A DNA stretch of 64,000 nt from NCBI RefSeq assembly GCF_001623875.1, contig NZ_LWAE01000009.1:1-64000 (forward strand), given 5' to 3'. Position numbers and translations under genes: made by a program. Positions 42,794 to 51,305 of the stretch are shown here, in pieces. Under the pieces are notes generated by a model that saw only the letters and a program-made list of their open reading frames with translations, made no database searches and had not been told where the DNA came from. How positions within the stretch are numbered: position 1 is the stretch's first letter; every line of letters begins with the position of its first letter. Source of the DNA: Clostridium magnum DSM 2767. Lineage in GTDB: Bacteria > Bacillota > Clostridia > Clostridiales > Clostridiaceae.

Positions 42794-43583
42794 AAAGTCC
42801 TTCACGGAATCCTTTAATGAATTTTCTTGAGAATCTATCTTGTCCAAGTAGTGTTTGAGATGCAAGTAAAGCAGCCCTCATTTCTTTGTTTGTTGGATCC
42901 ATTATATAGGAATCCATCCCACGAGCCATTGTTTGTACCATGAATAATCTGTTTAATACCTTTCTTGCAGGTAAGGCATAAGATATATTACTTAATCCGC
43001 AAGTAGTGTGTACTCCTGGATGACTTTCCATTATGTGTTGTATTGCTTGTAATACCTCTATTCCATTTTTTTCTCCTGCACTTATTGGCTTTATAAGAGG
43101 GTCTATATATATATCATCTAAGTTAACTCCTTCTGCAGTTAACTTAGTAATTATTGAATCAGCAATTCTAATTCTGTCCTCATTTGTCTTAGGCATTCCA
43201 CCATCATCAATGCATAATGCTACAATTTTTGTATTGTATTCCTTTACTAAAGGCAGTACGGCATTCCATCTTGGTGTTTCATCAGTTATAGAATTAATCA
43301 TTGATTTACCATTAATCGCTTTTTTTAATCCCGCCTCTAAAGCTAGTGGATTAGGGCTATCTATACATAATGGCAAACTTGTTGCCTGAAGCACATTTTC
43401 AACCAACCATTCCATAGTTTCAACTTCAGTCTCCATAAAGGTACCACAATTAACATCAATATATGTAGCTCCTGCTTCTTCTTGTGCTTTTGCAATCTGC
43501 TGTATATATTGTCCATCTTTTTTCAGAACAGCCTCACGTATTGCTTTTCTACTTGTATTTATTAGTTCTCCAATAATTAACAT
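42786..43583 (-). CDS. Methyltetrahydrofolate:corrinoid methyltransferase
   Basis: 265 residues of the pterin-binding (MtgA/MtrH/AcsE) family. Marks are MLIIGELINTSRKAIREAV, GATYIDVNCGTFMETE, LCIDSPNPLALEAGLK and GLSNISYALPARKVL. It takes the methyl group from methyl-corrinoid protein to tetrahydrofolate, feeding it to the Wood-Ljungdahl path. First gene of the operon that ends with methyltransferase copy 2. Promoter module copy 3 lies 130-200 bases upstream. Confidence 0.93.
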   Translation of the reverse strand: MLIIGELINTSRKAIREAVLKKDGQYIQQIAKAQEEAGATYIDVNCGTFMETEVETMEWLVENVLQATSLPLCIDSPNPLALEAGLKKAINGKSMINSITDETPRWNAVLPLVKEYNTKIVALCIDDGGMPKTNEDRIRIADSIITKLTAEGVNLDDIYIDPLIKPISAGEKNGIEVLQAIQHIMESHPGVHTTCGLSNISYALPARKVLNRLFMVQTMARGMDSYIMDPTNKEMRAALLASQTLLGQDRFSRKFIKGFREGLYE

Positions 43584-43715
43584 TATATTTACCCCTCCTT
43601 AAACATATCCACAAAATTAGATATTTATTAATATCTTAATGTTTAATTTTCCAATAAAACCGTGAAATTTTTATTAGAAAATTAAGAATGTTAAATCTTT
43701 TACTTAAAAATATCA

Positions 43716-43785
43716 TATCATATATATTTTGGTAAATCACCTTACATGATGTTTAAATTTTGCTATTAATTTAAACATCATGTAA
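43716..43785 (-). promoter_or_regulatory. Methyltransferase promoter module, copy 3
   Basis: The upstream half is a perfect 18-base inverted repeat: TTACATGATGTTTAAATT (43742-43759) and AATTTAAACATCATGTAA (43768-43785). CATCATGTAA, 19 bases, TATGATA on the minus strand keeps the spacing of the other copies. It precedes the methyl-THF transferase operon. The rest of the 43584-43893 gap shows no gene. Confidence 0.85.
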
Positions 43786-43893
43786 TCCTCTTTAATTACT
43801 AAAGATAAAAAATTTCAAACAAACCTCATCTAATTTTGTAATTACTATTGTAAATAGTATACTTTCTATTTAATAAATAACATTATAAAAATA

Positions 43894-45843
43894 TTAAATA
43901 TCTAAAGCGCCGTAGTAACCACCATGAACTGCTTCTAATATTTTACCCACTTTAACACAATCTCCAATTTGGAAGAACCTAGGTGCTGCATAACGTAACG
44001 CTTCAACAGATGCTGAATTTGGTTTCATACCAGCAGCAACCAAAATAGTATCTGCAGGATATAATACTTCATTTCCATTTTCATCTATACACAATAAGCC
44101 TTCATCAGTAACTTCTCTAGCTCTTGTATTTAAATGCATTTCAACATTACCTTTCCTTAATGTCACTTCTAAAGCAATCTTATGCATTTCTGATGTATCT
44201 GGAGCATATGCGTTTCTCATTTCTACAACAGTTACATCTTTCCCTAGATTATCAAGATAGATAGCTGTTTCTGTACCTATTAATCCTCCACCTAAAATTA
44301 CAACTTTATCTCCAACAGCTGGTCGTGGCTGATGAATAGCATCTAATCCTACAATTTTATCGCTAGTATCAATTCCTGAGATTGGTGGTACAACAGGTAC
44401 TGTTCCTACTGCACACATAATTATATCTGCATTTAGCTCTTTTCCTAATTCTGGAGTTAATTCTGTATTTAAACGTACTTCTACATTTGTTTCAGCTAAT
44501 CTTTTTGCTAATAATTGAGAATAGTTGTATAGGTCTTGTTTAAATGGAATATATTCTTCGCAAAGTAATGCACCACCTAGACGACTATTTTTTTCAAATA
44601 AAATAACTTCATGTCCACGAGCTGATGCTTGTAAAGCAGCTGACATGCCAGCAGGACCACCACCCGCAATCAATACTTTTTTAGGTGTTGATATCGCAAA
44701 AGCAGCTTCATGTTCTCTTTCTCTACCAATCATAGGGTTTAATGCGCAGACGGTTGTACGTGTTGTTAAATAAGCACCAAAACAGCTGAAACAACGGCAG
44801 CATTTAGTGATATCATCTTTTCTTCCAGTTAAAGCTTTTTCAGGGAAGAATGGATCTGCCATTAATTGACGCCCCATTTCAACAATGTCTGCTTTACCGC
44901 TAGAAATGATGTCCTCCATCATATCAGGATCATTTAATCCACCTAATGTAGCAACTGGAGTCTTAACATGTTTCTTAATCTCTGCTGCTAAATGAACGTT
45001 ACATCCATGTTCAATAAAAATGGATGGATGTGTGATAATAAATGCGTCCCTATTTTCATGAACACCTGCAGATACATGAATTATGTCTACTTTGCCATCT
45101 AAGGCCTTGGCAATTTCAACACCATAGTTAATATCATAACCACCTTCAGTATATTCTTCTCCACTCATACGGAATTCAATTGGGAAATTAGGTCCAACTG
45201 CTTCACGAATTTTTTCAACACATAACAATGGGAAACGCATTCTGTTTTCGAAGCTTCCGCCCCATTTATCAGTTCTCTTATTAGTGTTAGGAGACATAAA
45301 TTGACATAGTAACCATCCATGACCGCCATGAACTAATACTATATCAAAACCAGCTTCTTTAACCATGGCTGCTGCTTTTCCAAAACTATCAGCAATTTCA
45401 AGAATTAATTCTTCTGGCATTTCATAAACATGTGTACCATCTGGCCAAATTTCATCAATAGGACCAAAACGTTTATCCTGTCCCTTTGATTGACTACGTT
45501 TACCAGCAAATTTACCACCGTGTGATAATTCTATAGAAGCAAAACAGTTATGACGATGAATCATACTAGCTAGTTCTGTTAATGATGGCAAACTCATACG
45601 ATTGTCTAACAGAATATGTTTTGTATGGGATTTTCCTGTAGAACTATGCACAATTCCTTCACTTACTGTGATAACAGCTGCTCCACCTTTTGCTCTTAAA
45701 CCATAAAAAGCAATGTTATCTCTTGTCAAATTTTCATCTGGTCCAATTTCTGGAGTTGAAATTGGAGAACCTATCATACGATTTTTTAATGTTAATCCAG
45801 CAATCTTAATTGTACTACCCAAATTTGGATAATATTGATTCAT
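43894..45843 (-). CDS. NADH:flavin oxidoreductase / enoate reductase-type (OYE + FAD), copy 1
   Basis: 649 residues, three domains. The N-terminal old-yellow-enzyme barrel (1-350) has FGKAAAMVKEAGFDIVLVHG and FMSPNTNKRTDKWGGSFENR. A [4Fe-4S] site follows (CCRCFSCFGAY then TTVCALNP). The FAD/NAD half has VLIAGGGPAGMSAA and KVVILGGGLIGTETA. Family members include 2-enoate and 2,4-dienoyl-CoA reductase and BaiCD/BaiH, which reduce conjugated double bonds. Beside methyltransferase genes, side-chain reduction of cinnamate-like aromatics is possible. It is followed at close range by a zinc dehydrogenase upstream in the transcript. Confidence 0.9.
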   Translation of the reverse strand: MNQYYPNLGSTIKIAGLTLKNRMIGSPISTPEIGPDENLTRDNIAFYGLRAKGGAAVITVSEGIVHSSTGKSHTKHILLDNRMSLPSLTELASMIHRHNCFASIELSHGGKFAGKRSQSKGQDKRFGPIDEIWPDGTHVYEMPEELILEIADSFGKAAAMVKEAGFDIVLVHGGHGWLLCQFMSPNTNKRTDKWGGSFENRMRFPLLCVEKIREAVGPNFPIEFRMSGEEYTEGGYDINYGVEIAKALDGKVDIIHVSAGVHENRDAFIITHPSIFIEHGCNVHLAAEIKKHVKTPVATLGGLNDPDMMEDIISSGKADIVEMGRQLMADPFFPEKALTGRKDDITKCCRCFSCFGAYLTTRTTVCALNPMIGREREHEAAFAISTPKKVLIAGGGPAGMSAALQASARGHEVILFEKNSRLGGALLCEEYIPFKQDLYNYSQLLAKRLAETNVEVRLNTELTPELGKELNADIIMCAVGTVPVVPPISGIDTSDKIVGLDAIHQPRPAVGDKVVILGGGLIGTETAIYLDNLGKDVTVVEMRNAYAPDTSEMHKIALEVTLRKGNVEMHLNTRAREVTDEGLLCIDENGNEVLYPADTILVAAGMKPNSASVEALRYAAPRFFQIGDCVKVGKILEAVHGGYYGALDI

Positions 45844-45854
45844 TTTTACTCCTC

Positions 45855-46979
45855 CTAGTTTTCCATTTTTAATATAGCTTTAACAACTTTACCTTTATTC
45901 ACATCTTCAAAGGCTTGATTAATATCTTTGAAATTATAATAAGTAATTAATTTATCAAAGGGGAACATTCCTTTTTTATAGTATTCTAATAATTCAGGAA
46001 TAAAGATTTGTGGAATAGAACATCCTTCAACAATTCCTACCAATTTCTTTCCTGCTCCCATTAATTCATTTTCTACATTAATTGTAAGACCTTGTGTCGC
46101 ACCTAGTACAACACATGTACCTAAAGAGCGGGTACAATTTAAGGATTGTCGGACACATGCGCCACTACCTGTACAGTCAATTGCATAATTTGCACCAATA
46201 CGGGTTATTTTTTTCACTTCATCAACTACACTTTCAACTCTATTACTATTGATTGTATGTGTTGCACCAAACCCTTTAGCCATTTCTAATTTAGCATCGA
46301 TAATATCAGATGATTTTGCTTTAGATGAGCCTCCCACAGCAATAATAGTTGTACATCCCGCAATTTTAGCTGCCATGATAGCACTTAATCCTACTGCACC
46401 AATTCCTGTAACGACAATAGAACTTGCTGGATCTGGTTTCAAATAATTTAAAACCGCTCCTGCACCAGTTTGGATACCACATCCAATAGGACCAACCATA
46501 GCTAAATCCACACCATCTGGTACAGGAATTATGTTATTACTATGAACAACTGCATGTGTTGCAAATGCACCTTGTCCAAAGAATGAGGATACTTTTTCAC
46601 CATTATAATGAAGACGTTTAGTTCCATCAAATTGCGTTCCAAAGAAATTTAATTTACGATTTTCTTCGCAACCATAAGGATGACCAGAACGACACGCTTC
46701 ACATGTACCACAATATCCATAAGAAAAACCAACAGGATCTCCCTTTTTTAAATTAGTAATGCCTGGACCTACTTCTTCAATAATGCCACAACCTTCATGT
46801 CCAAATACTGCTGGAAGAGGTACTGGTATAATTTGTTGACGTACAACTTCATCAGTATGGCAAACGCCGCAAGCTGTTACTTTAACTAATACTTCATTAA
46901 ATTTTGGGGCATCTAATTCTAGTTCTTTAATTTGAAATGGTTGTCCTTTTTCAAAAACAACTGCTGCTTCAATTTTCAT
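45855..46979 (-). CDS. Zinc-dependent alcohol dehydrogenase, aryl-alcohol type, copy 1
   Basis: 374 residues, medium-chain family. Catalytic zinc ligands are in [12 protein letters not shown] and [12 protein letters not shown]; the structural zinc loop is [17 protein letters not shown]. The NAD motif is [20 protein letters not shown]. It resembles benzyl/aryl-alcohol dehydrogenases (XylB-like). An 11-base gap to copy 1 of the flavin reductase makes a two-gene operon. The second copy (47859-48953) shares the same design. Confidence 0.9.
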   Translation of the reverse strand: MKIEAAVVFEKGQPFQIKELELDAPKFNEVLVKVTACGVCHTDEVVRQQIIPVPLPAVFGHEGCGIIEEVGPGITNLKKGDPVGFSYGYCGTCEACRSGHPYGCEENRKLNFFGTQFDGTKRLHYNGEKVSSFFGQGAFATHAVVHSNNIIPVPDGVDLAMVGPIGCGIQTGAGAVLNYLKPDPASSIVVTGIGAVGLSAIMAAKIAGCTTIIAVGGSSKAKSSDIIDAKLEMAKGFGATHTINSNRVESVVDEVKKITRIGANYAIDCTGSGACVRQSLNCTRSLGTCVVLGATQGLTINVENELMGAGKKLVGIVEGCSIPQIFIPELLEYYKKGMFPFDKLITYYNFKDINQAFEDVNKGKVVKAILKMEN

Positions 46980-47313
46980 TTTTTATCCTCCTAAAATACT
47001 TTATTTTTAATCCCTTACGTAATTTTATAAGTACTGATTTTCCTAATGTTTTAGATGTTAGGCTTTTGTATATCTGCCATAACAACATTTTTATTTTAAA
47101 TTTTTTCCATAAACTTATCTATTATTATGGTTGTAGGAATGATTACGATGCACGATATTGAAATTATATTCCCAATCATTGTTTGTTGTAATAATCTCTA
47201 TAACTTTAAAAAGTGCTCTTCGAGTTTGACAGGCGGAAACTAATGATTAACTAGCACAGGAGATTAATTTAGACATCATACGCTTTTCTTTGCATATATA
47301 TTTACACCTATTA

Positions 47314-47355
47314 CTATCCTCCAGCAGCAGCAACCATTACTTTTAAATTTTTTAT
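47314..47355 (-). pseudogene. Relic C-terminus of a UroD-type methyltransferase
   Basis: The minus strand reads KNLKVMVAAAGG with a stop at 47314-47316, matching the ENIKAMLAAATGK ending of the intact copies. Nothing upstream in frame is recognisable. Very short, so read with caution. A promoter module of the methyltransferase type lies 180 bases upstream (47532). Confidence 0.45.
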
Positions 47356-47363
47356 ATAATATA

Positions 47364-47403
47364 AAAGGATAAAATTTGCACAAGGGCTATAATTTTATCC
47401 TTT
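47364..47403. terminator. Stem-loop in the relic region
   Basis: AAAGGATAAAATT pairs with AATTTTATCCTTT around a 14-base loop. The 46980-47576 gap holds this, a relic methyltransferase end and a promoter module. Confidence 0.5.
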
Positions 47404-47531
47404 ATTGAGATGGGTGTTAACATTTACTCTTCCTACAATTAATATTATTACTATCCTGTGGGAGTGTTTTCTTTATTTTTTTAATATAATATAATTCAAG
47501 AAAATAGTAACTATTTTTATTTAAAATAGAA

Positions 47532-47570
47532 TATCATATATACTTTAGCAAATCAGTTTACATGGTGATT
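47532..47570 (-). promoter_or_regulatory. Methyltransferase promoter module, copy 4
   Basis: Minus strand: CACCATGTAA, 19 bases, TATGATA (47532-47538 on plus). The match to copy 3 extends through CTGATTTGCTAAAGTATATA. No intact gene follows, only the short relic at 47314. The module therefore marks a lost operon. Confidence 0.65.
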
Positions 47571-47576
47571 AAATTT

Positions 47577-47819
47577 TTACCATAGTTTATACATAACTAA
47601 TATAGCTGTCATTATAAATCCAAATCCTATTCCAACAATAGTTGATGCAACAGTAAAAATTATTAAACTATTTCCATAGATTAAAGGTAAATATCCTACT
47701 GCATCTATCATCAATCCTATAACAAATATAACCCTTATGATAATTTGGTATATTTTCCAAAAACTTAACTTACTTCCATTTATCCAACTATTACATGAGA
47801 ACAATCGTGTGTATGCCAA
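47577..47819 (-). pseudogene. Fragment of an MFS/GPH-type transporter
   Basis: About 80 residues with two membrane spans (VIFVIGLMIDAVGYLPLI and TVASTIVGIGFGFIMTAI). The start lacks a recognisable ribosome site and the rest of the carrier is absent. It resembles a middle-to-C-terminal portion of a GPH or MFS carrier. A relic rather than a small gene. Confidence 0.55.
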
Positions 47820-47858
47820 GTTGTTTTATATCCTTTTGGATAAGTAATTTCTTAAATC

Positions 47859-48953
47859 TTAATTTATTTTTAGTACAGCTTTAATTACCTTTCCATTGTG
47901 AGAATCCTCAAAAGCTTTATTAATGTCTTCAAAATCATAGAATTTAATTAATTTATCAAATGGGAATTTACCTTCTTTATAATACTGAATTAATTTAGGA
48001 ATAAATAACTTTGGAACGGCATCCCCTTCTACAACACCAATTAGGGATTTTGCTTCACCCATTAGTTCTTCTTGTACATTAATAGTCATATCACCAGTTG
48101 CCCCTAACACTACTACAGTACCTAAAAAACGAACACAACCAAGGGCTTTCTTTACAAAATCACCAACACCAGTAGTGTCAATTGCATAGTGACATCCACC
48201 ATTTGTTATTTTTTTAATTTCACCAACTATATCGTCAGTTTCTTTTCTGTTTATAGTATGAGTTGCTCCTAGTTCCTTTGCAAGTTCTAAGCTAGTTGGA
48301 TTTCCTCCTACTGCAATAATTTTTGAACAACTCGCAATTTTAGCTGCCATAATAGCACTCATTCCTACAGTTCCACATCCAAATACAGCAATAGTGGACC
48401 CAAAGCTTGGCCTTAATCTATTTAATACAGCACCAGCTCCTGTTTGGATACCACAACCTAAAGGTCCTACCAATGCAAGCTCTATATCATATTCAACTTT
48501 TACTGCACTGTTTTGATTTACTACCGCATAAGTTGCAAATGAGGATTGACCAAAGAAAGAAGATATTTCTTGTCCTTTTTGAGAAAGACGTTTTGTACCA
48601 TCACTCATAACACCACCAAAATTGATATCGTTAAAATTTTCACATCCATGTTGGTGTGCGCTTAGACAATTTTCACAATGTCCACAATATCCAAATGAGA
48701 ATCCAACAGGATCACCTTTCTTAAACTCAGTAACAGCACTACCAACCTCTTCTACAATACCGCAGCCTTCATGTCCAAATACTGCTGGTAACGGTACTGG
48801 AATTGCTTGCATTTTTGCGACTTCATCAGTATGACACACACCACTTGCTACTATTTTTACAAGTATTTCATCAGCCTTTGGTGGTGCTAATTCTACCTCT
48901 TCAATTTTAAAATCTTGTCCTTTTTCATGAACTACTGCCGCTTTTATTTTCAT
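47859..48953 (-). CDS. Zinc-dependent alcohol dehydrogenase, aryl-alcohol type, copy 2
   Basis: 364 residues, closely related to copy 1 at 45855. Zinc ligands are in [22 protein letters not shown] and GYCGHCENCLSAHQHGC; the NAD motif is [20 protein letters not shown]. The C-terminal EGKFPFDKLIKFYDFEDI is shared with copy 1. Likely oxidises an aromatic or allylic alcohol or reduces the aldehyde. GGGAGT precedes the start. Between it and the flavin reductase (49101) is a 147-base gap with a weak hairpin. Confidence 0.9.
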   Translation of the reverse strand: MKIKAAVVHEKGQDFKIEEVELAPPKADEILVKIVASGVCHTDEVAKMQAIPVPLPAVFGHEGCGIVEEVGSAVTEFKKGDPVGFSFGYCGHCENCLSAHQHGCENFNDINFGGVMSDGTKRLSQKGQEISSFFGQSSFATYAVVNQNSAVKVEYDIELALVGPLGCGIQTGAGAVLNRLRPSFGSTIAVFGCGTVGMSAIMAAKIASCSKIIAVGGNPTSLELAKELGATHTINRKETDDIVGEIKKITNGGCHYAIDTTGVGDFVKKALGCVRFLGTVVVLGATGDMTINVQEELMGEAKSLIGVVEGDAVPKLFIPKLIQYYKEGKFPFDKLIKFYDFEDINKAFEDSHNGKVIKAVLKIN

Positions 48954-49025
48954 AAAGATACTCCCTTCCCTAAATGAATTTCTGAAGAATCAACTTGTGT
49001 TTTTATTAATGAATCTATATATTTT

Positions 49026-49062
49026 TAAAGAGCTTATTAAATTTATAAAAAATAAGCCCTTT
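49026..49062 (-). terminator. Weak stem-loop between flavin reductase 2 and dehydrogenase 2
   Basis: AAAGAGCTTATT pairs imperfectly with AATAAGCCCTTT. No clear T-run on the minus strand, so it may only attenuate. Confidence 0.35.
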
Positions 49063-49100
49063 TACAAATCCAAGTAGAATCATTAGTATTTTTTGTGTGT

Positions 49101-51065
49101 TTAGATCTCCACAGCTATATCAAATGCTGTATGATTTGCTGTATGAATCGTCATTCCATGTCCACTTACATCACCAGCCAAATACGATTCTAGAACCATA
49201 GAAACTAACTTCTGTGCTTCTTCCACATGAGGTTTTACACCTAAAGCAATAACAACTGAATCGCATTCTAACCCAAAACGTTTCCACTGCCTGTCGATTA
49301 CTTCCACACCCTTTTCTGTAATTTTTTCTACTTTTACATTACAAACTGTTTTAACATTATTCTCTTTACATTTATCCATTAATTGAGATTTTGTGATAAA
49401 AAACATTTTGCCACCTAATTCTTCTTCTGATACCATATCGACAACTGTAACATCTTTTCCTTCCATAGCAAGACCTAATGCACATTCCATACCACTAAGT
49501 CCACCACCGCATACAACTACCTTCTGACCAGTTTTCACTTTCTTAGTATCTACATCTGTAACAGTTACAACATTACTTCCATCAACTCCTGGAATCTTCG
49601 GTACTAACACACTGGAACCTAAAGCTACTACTAATGCATCTGGATTTACTTCCTCTATAACTTTAGGTGTAACCTCTGTATTCAAACGGATGTCTGCACC
49701 ACAATTCATAGTTGTTCTAATATCCCAATCCAAATATCTTCTCAAATCGCCTTTAAAAGGTAAGGCAGATGCTTCATGGAGAAGTCCACCAAGTTGTCCG
49801 CTCTTTTCGAATAATACTACATCATGTCCTCTTTGGATTAGGGTTTGAGTTGCCATCATACCTGCAGGACCACCGCCTACTACCATAACTTTTTTCTTTA
49901 CATCTGCTTTCTGTATTTTCTTGTAGCGAGACTCTCGTCCAATTACTGGATTTACACTACAACGAATCTGCCTTCCAAAGAAAATTTCACCACATCCTTC
50001 AAGACATCTTAGGCATGGACGAATAGTATCTTCTTTACCTCTATATGCTTTTGTAACAATATCACTATCTGCCATGCAAGGGCGTGCCATACCAACAACA
50101 TCTGCTTTTCCTGCTGCTAGAATCTCTTCAGCCTCAGCAATTGTTGTAATTGATCCAACAGTTGTAACAGGAATATCCAAAACTTTTTTTGCTACTTCTG
50201 CATATTGCACATTATGGCAATGTGGCATATAGTAAGGTGGAATCGTAAATTGTTGATATCTAGTATCAACTATTAGACCTGCTGAAATATGTGCAAGGTC
50301 AATATCCTTTTGAGCTATTTTTAAGAATTCAAGTACCTCATCTAAACGCTGACCTCCCTCTATGATTTCATCACCACTGATACGGTATTCTATGTTAATA
50401 TTTCTACCACATCTTTCACGTATTGCTTTTATGATTTCCAAAGGAAAACGCATTCTGTTTTCTGAGCTTCCACCATACCAGTCAGTTCTTTTGTTTACAA
50501 GTGGGGATAAGAACTGGCCGATTAAGTTTCCGTGAGCTCCGTGAAGCATAACCATATCAAATCCAGATTTCATCAAACGTTCTGCACAATCTGCAAACCT
50601 CCAGATAATCTTATCTATTTGCGGCTGCTTTAACTCTTCTACATAACGTACACCAGTAGGTGTTGGGAAAGAAGATGGACCAACTGCATTACATCCTTCT
50701 TTTAGTAAATAAGGAGCAACGCCCCTTCCGGCATGGAGTATTTCTACAGATATTTTCGCTCCATAGCGATGTACCTCATCTGCTAACAGGCTTAGGCCTG
50801 CGATATCACTGTCTCTTGTAATAGAAAGCTCACCGTAGAAATCTGCACCTGTTTCTTCATCAACTGTTGTTGCACCAATTGTTACAATAGCTGCACCAGT
50901 TCTAGCCTGTCCGCCCAAAAATTCAATTAGCTCAGGTGTTACTTCTCCTGTTCTAGAATTCGCATGGCAGGAAACCATTGGAGTAAATTCAATACGATTT
51001 TTAATAGTCATATTTCCTACTTTTAAAGGTTGAAAAATGTGAGGAAACTTGTTAAAGTTTGGCAT
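49101..51065 (-). CDS. NADH:flavin oxidoreductase / enoate reductase-type (OYE + FAD), copy 2
   Basis: 654 residues from the ATG at 51065, which has AAAGGAG. The barrel domain has GFDMVMLHGAHGNLIGQFLS and NKRTDWYGGSSENRMRF. The iron-sulfur site is RPCLRCLEGCGEIFF with RCSVNPVIG. The FAD/NAD half shows VMVVGGGPAGMMAT and VVVCGGGLSGMECAL. The family and probable role are as for copy 1, but the two share only the family scaffold, so substrates probably differ. It follows a GPH carrier and a relic transketolase fragment. Confidence 0.9.
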   Translation of the reverse strand: MPNFNKFPHIFQPLKVGNMTIKNRIEFTPMVSCHANSRTGEVTPELIEFLGGQARTGAAIVTIGATTVDEETGADFYGELSITRDSDIAGLSLLADEVHRYGAKISVEILHAGRGVAPYLLKEGCNAVGPSSFPTPTGVRYVEELKQPQIDKIIWRFADCAERLMKSGFDMVMLHGAHGNLIGQFLSPLVNKRTDWYGGSSENRMRFPLEIIKAIRERCGRNINIEYRISGDEIIEGGQRLDEVLEFLKIAQKDIDLAHISAGLIVDTRYQQFTIPPYYMPHCHNVQYAEVAKKVLDIPVTTVGSITTIAEAEEILAAGKADVVGMARPCMADSDIVTKAYRGKEDTIRPCLRCLEGCGEIFFGRQIRCSVNPVIGRESRYKKIQKADVKKKVMVVGGGPAGMMATQTLIQRGHDVVLFEKSGQLGGLLHEASALPFKGDLRRYLDWDIRTTMNCGADIRLNTEVTPKVIEEVNPDALVVALGSSVLVPKIPGVDGSNVVTVTDVDTKKVKTGQKVVVCGGGLSGMECALGLAMEGKDVTVVDMVSEEELGGKMFFITKSQLMDKCKENNVKTVCNVKVEKITEKGVEVIDRQWKRFGLECDSVVIALGVKPHVEEAQKLVSMVLESYLAGDVSGHGMTIHTANHTAFDIAVEI

Positions 51066-51124
51066 TTTGCTATCTCCTTTCAATTTGTTAATTTTTATAC
51101 AAGTATTTTTAGATATGTCATTGA

Positions 51125-51303
51125 TGCTCTTACAGCCTTTATACACTGTCCTGCATCTGCAGGAACAATGATTGTAAGATTTGGAATAGCTCTGTATGAA
51201 GCTAAGTCTGCAATATCATTATAGTAGGTCCCCCCCTGCTGTAACACCAGAGTTTGCTCCAATAATCCTTACAGGAACATCATTATATGCAATAAAGGAA
51301 GTT
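51125..51303 (-). pseudogene. Relic fragment of transketolase C-terminal subunit
   Basis: The minus strand reads FIAYNDVPVRIIGANSGVTA, then after a break DIADLASYRAIPNLTIIVP and ADAGQCIKAVRASMTY. This matches residues about 85-160 of the intact subunit at 61131-62093 (IAYNDVPVRLIG, PNLTICVPADAGQC). Two single-base losses sit in the G7 run and just after it. Neither end of the gene is present. It lies between the flavin reductase start and the GPH stop. Confidence 0.85.
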
Positions 51304-51305
51304 TT

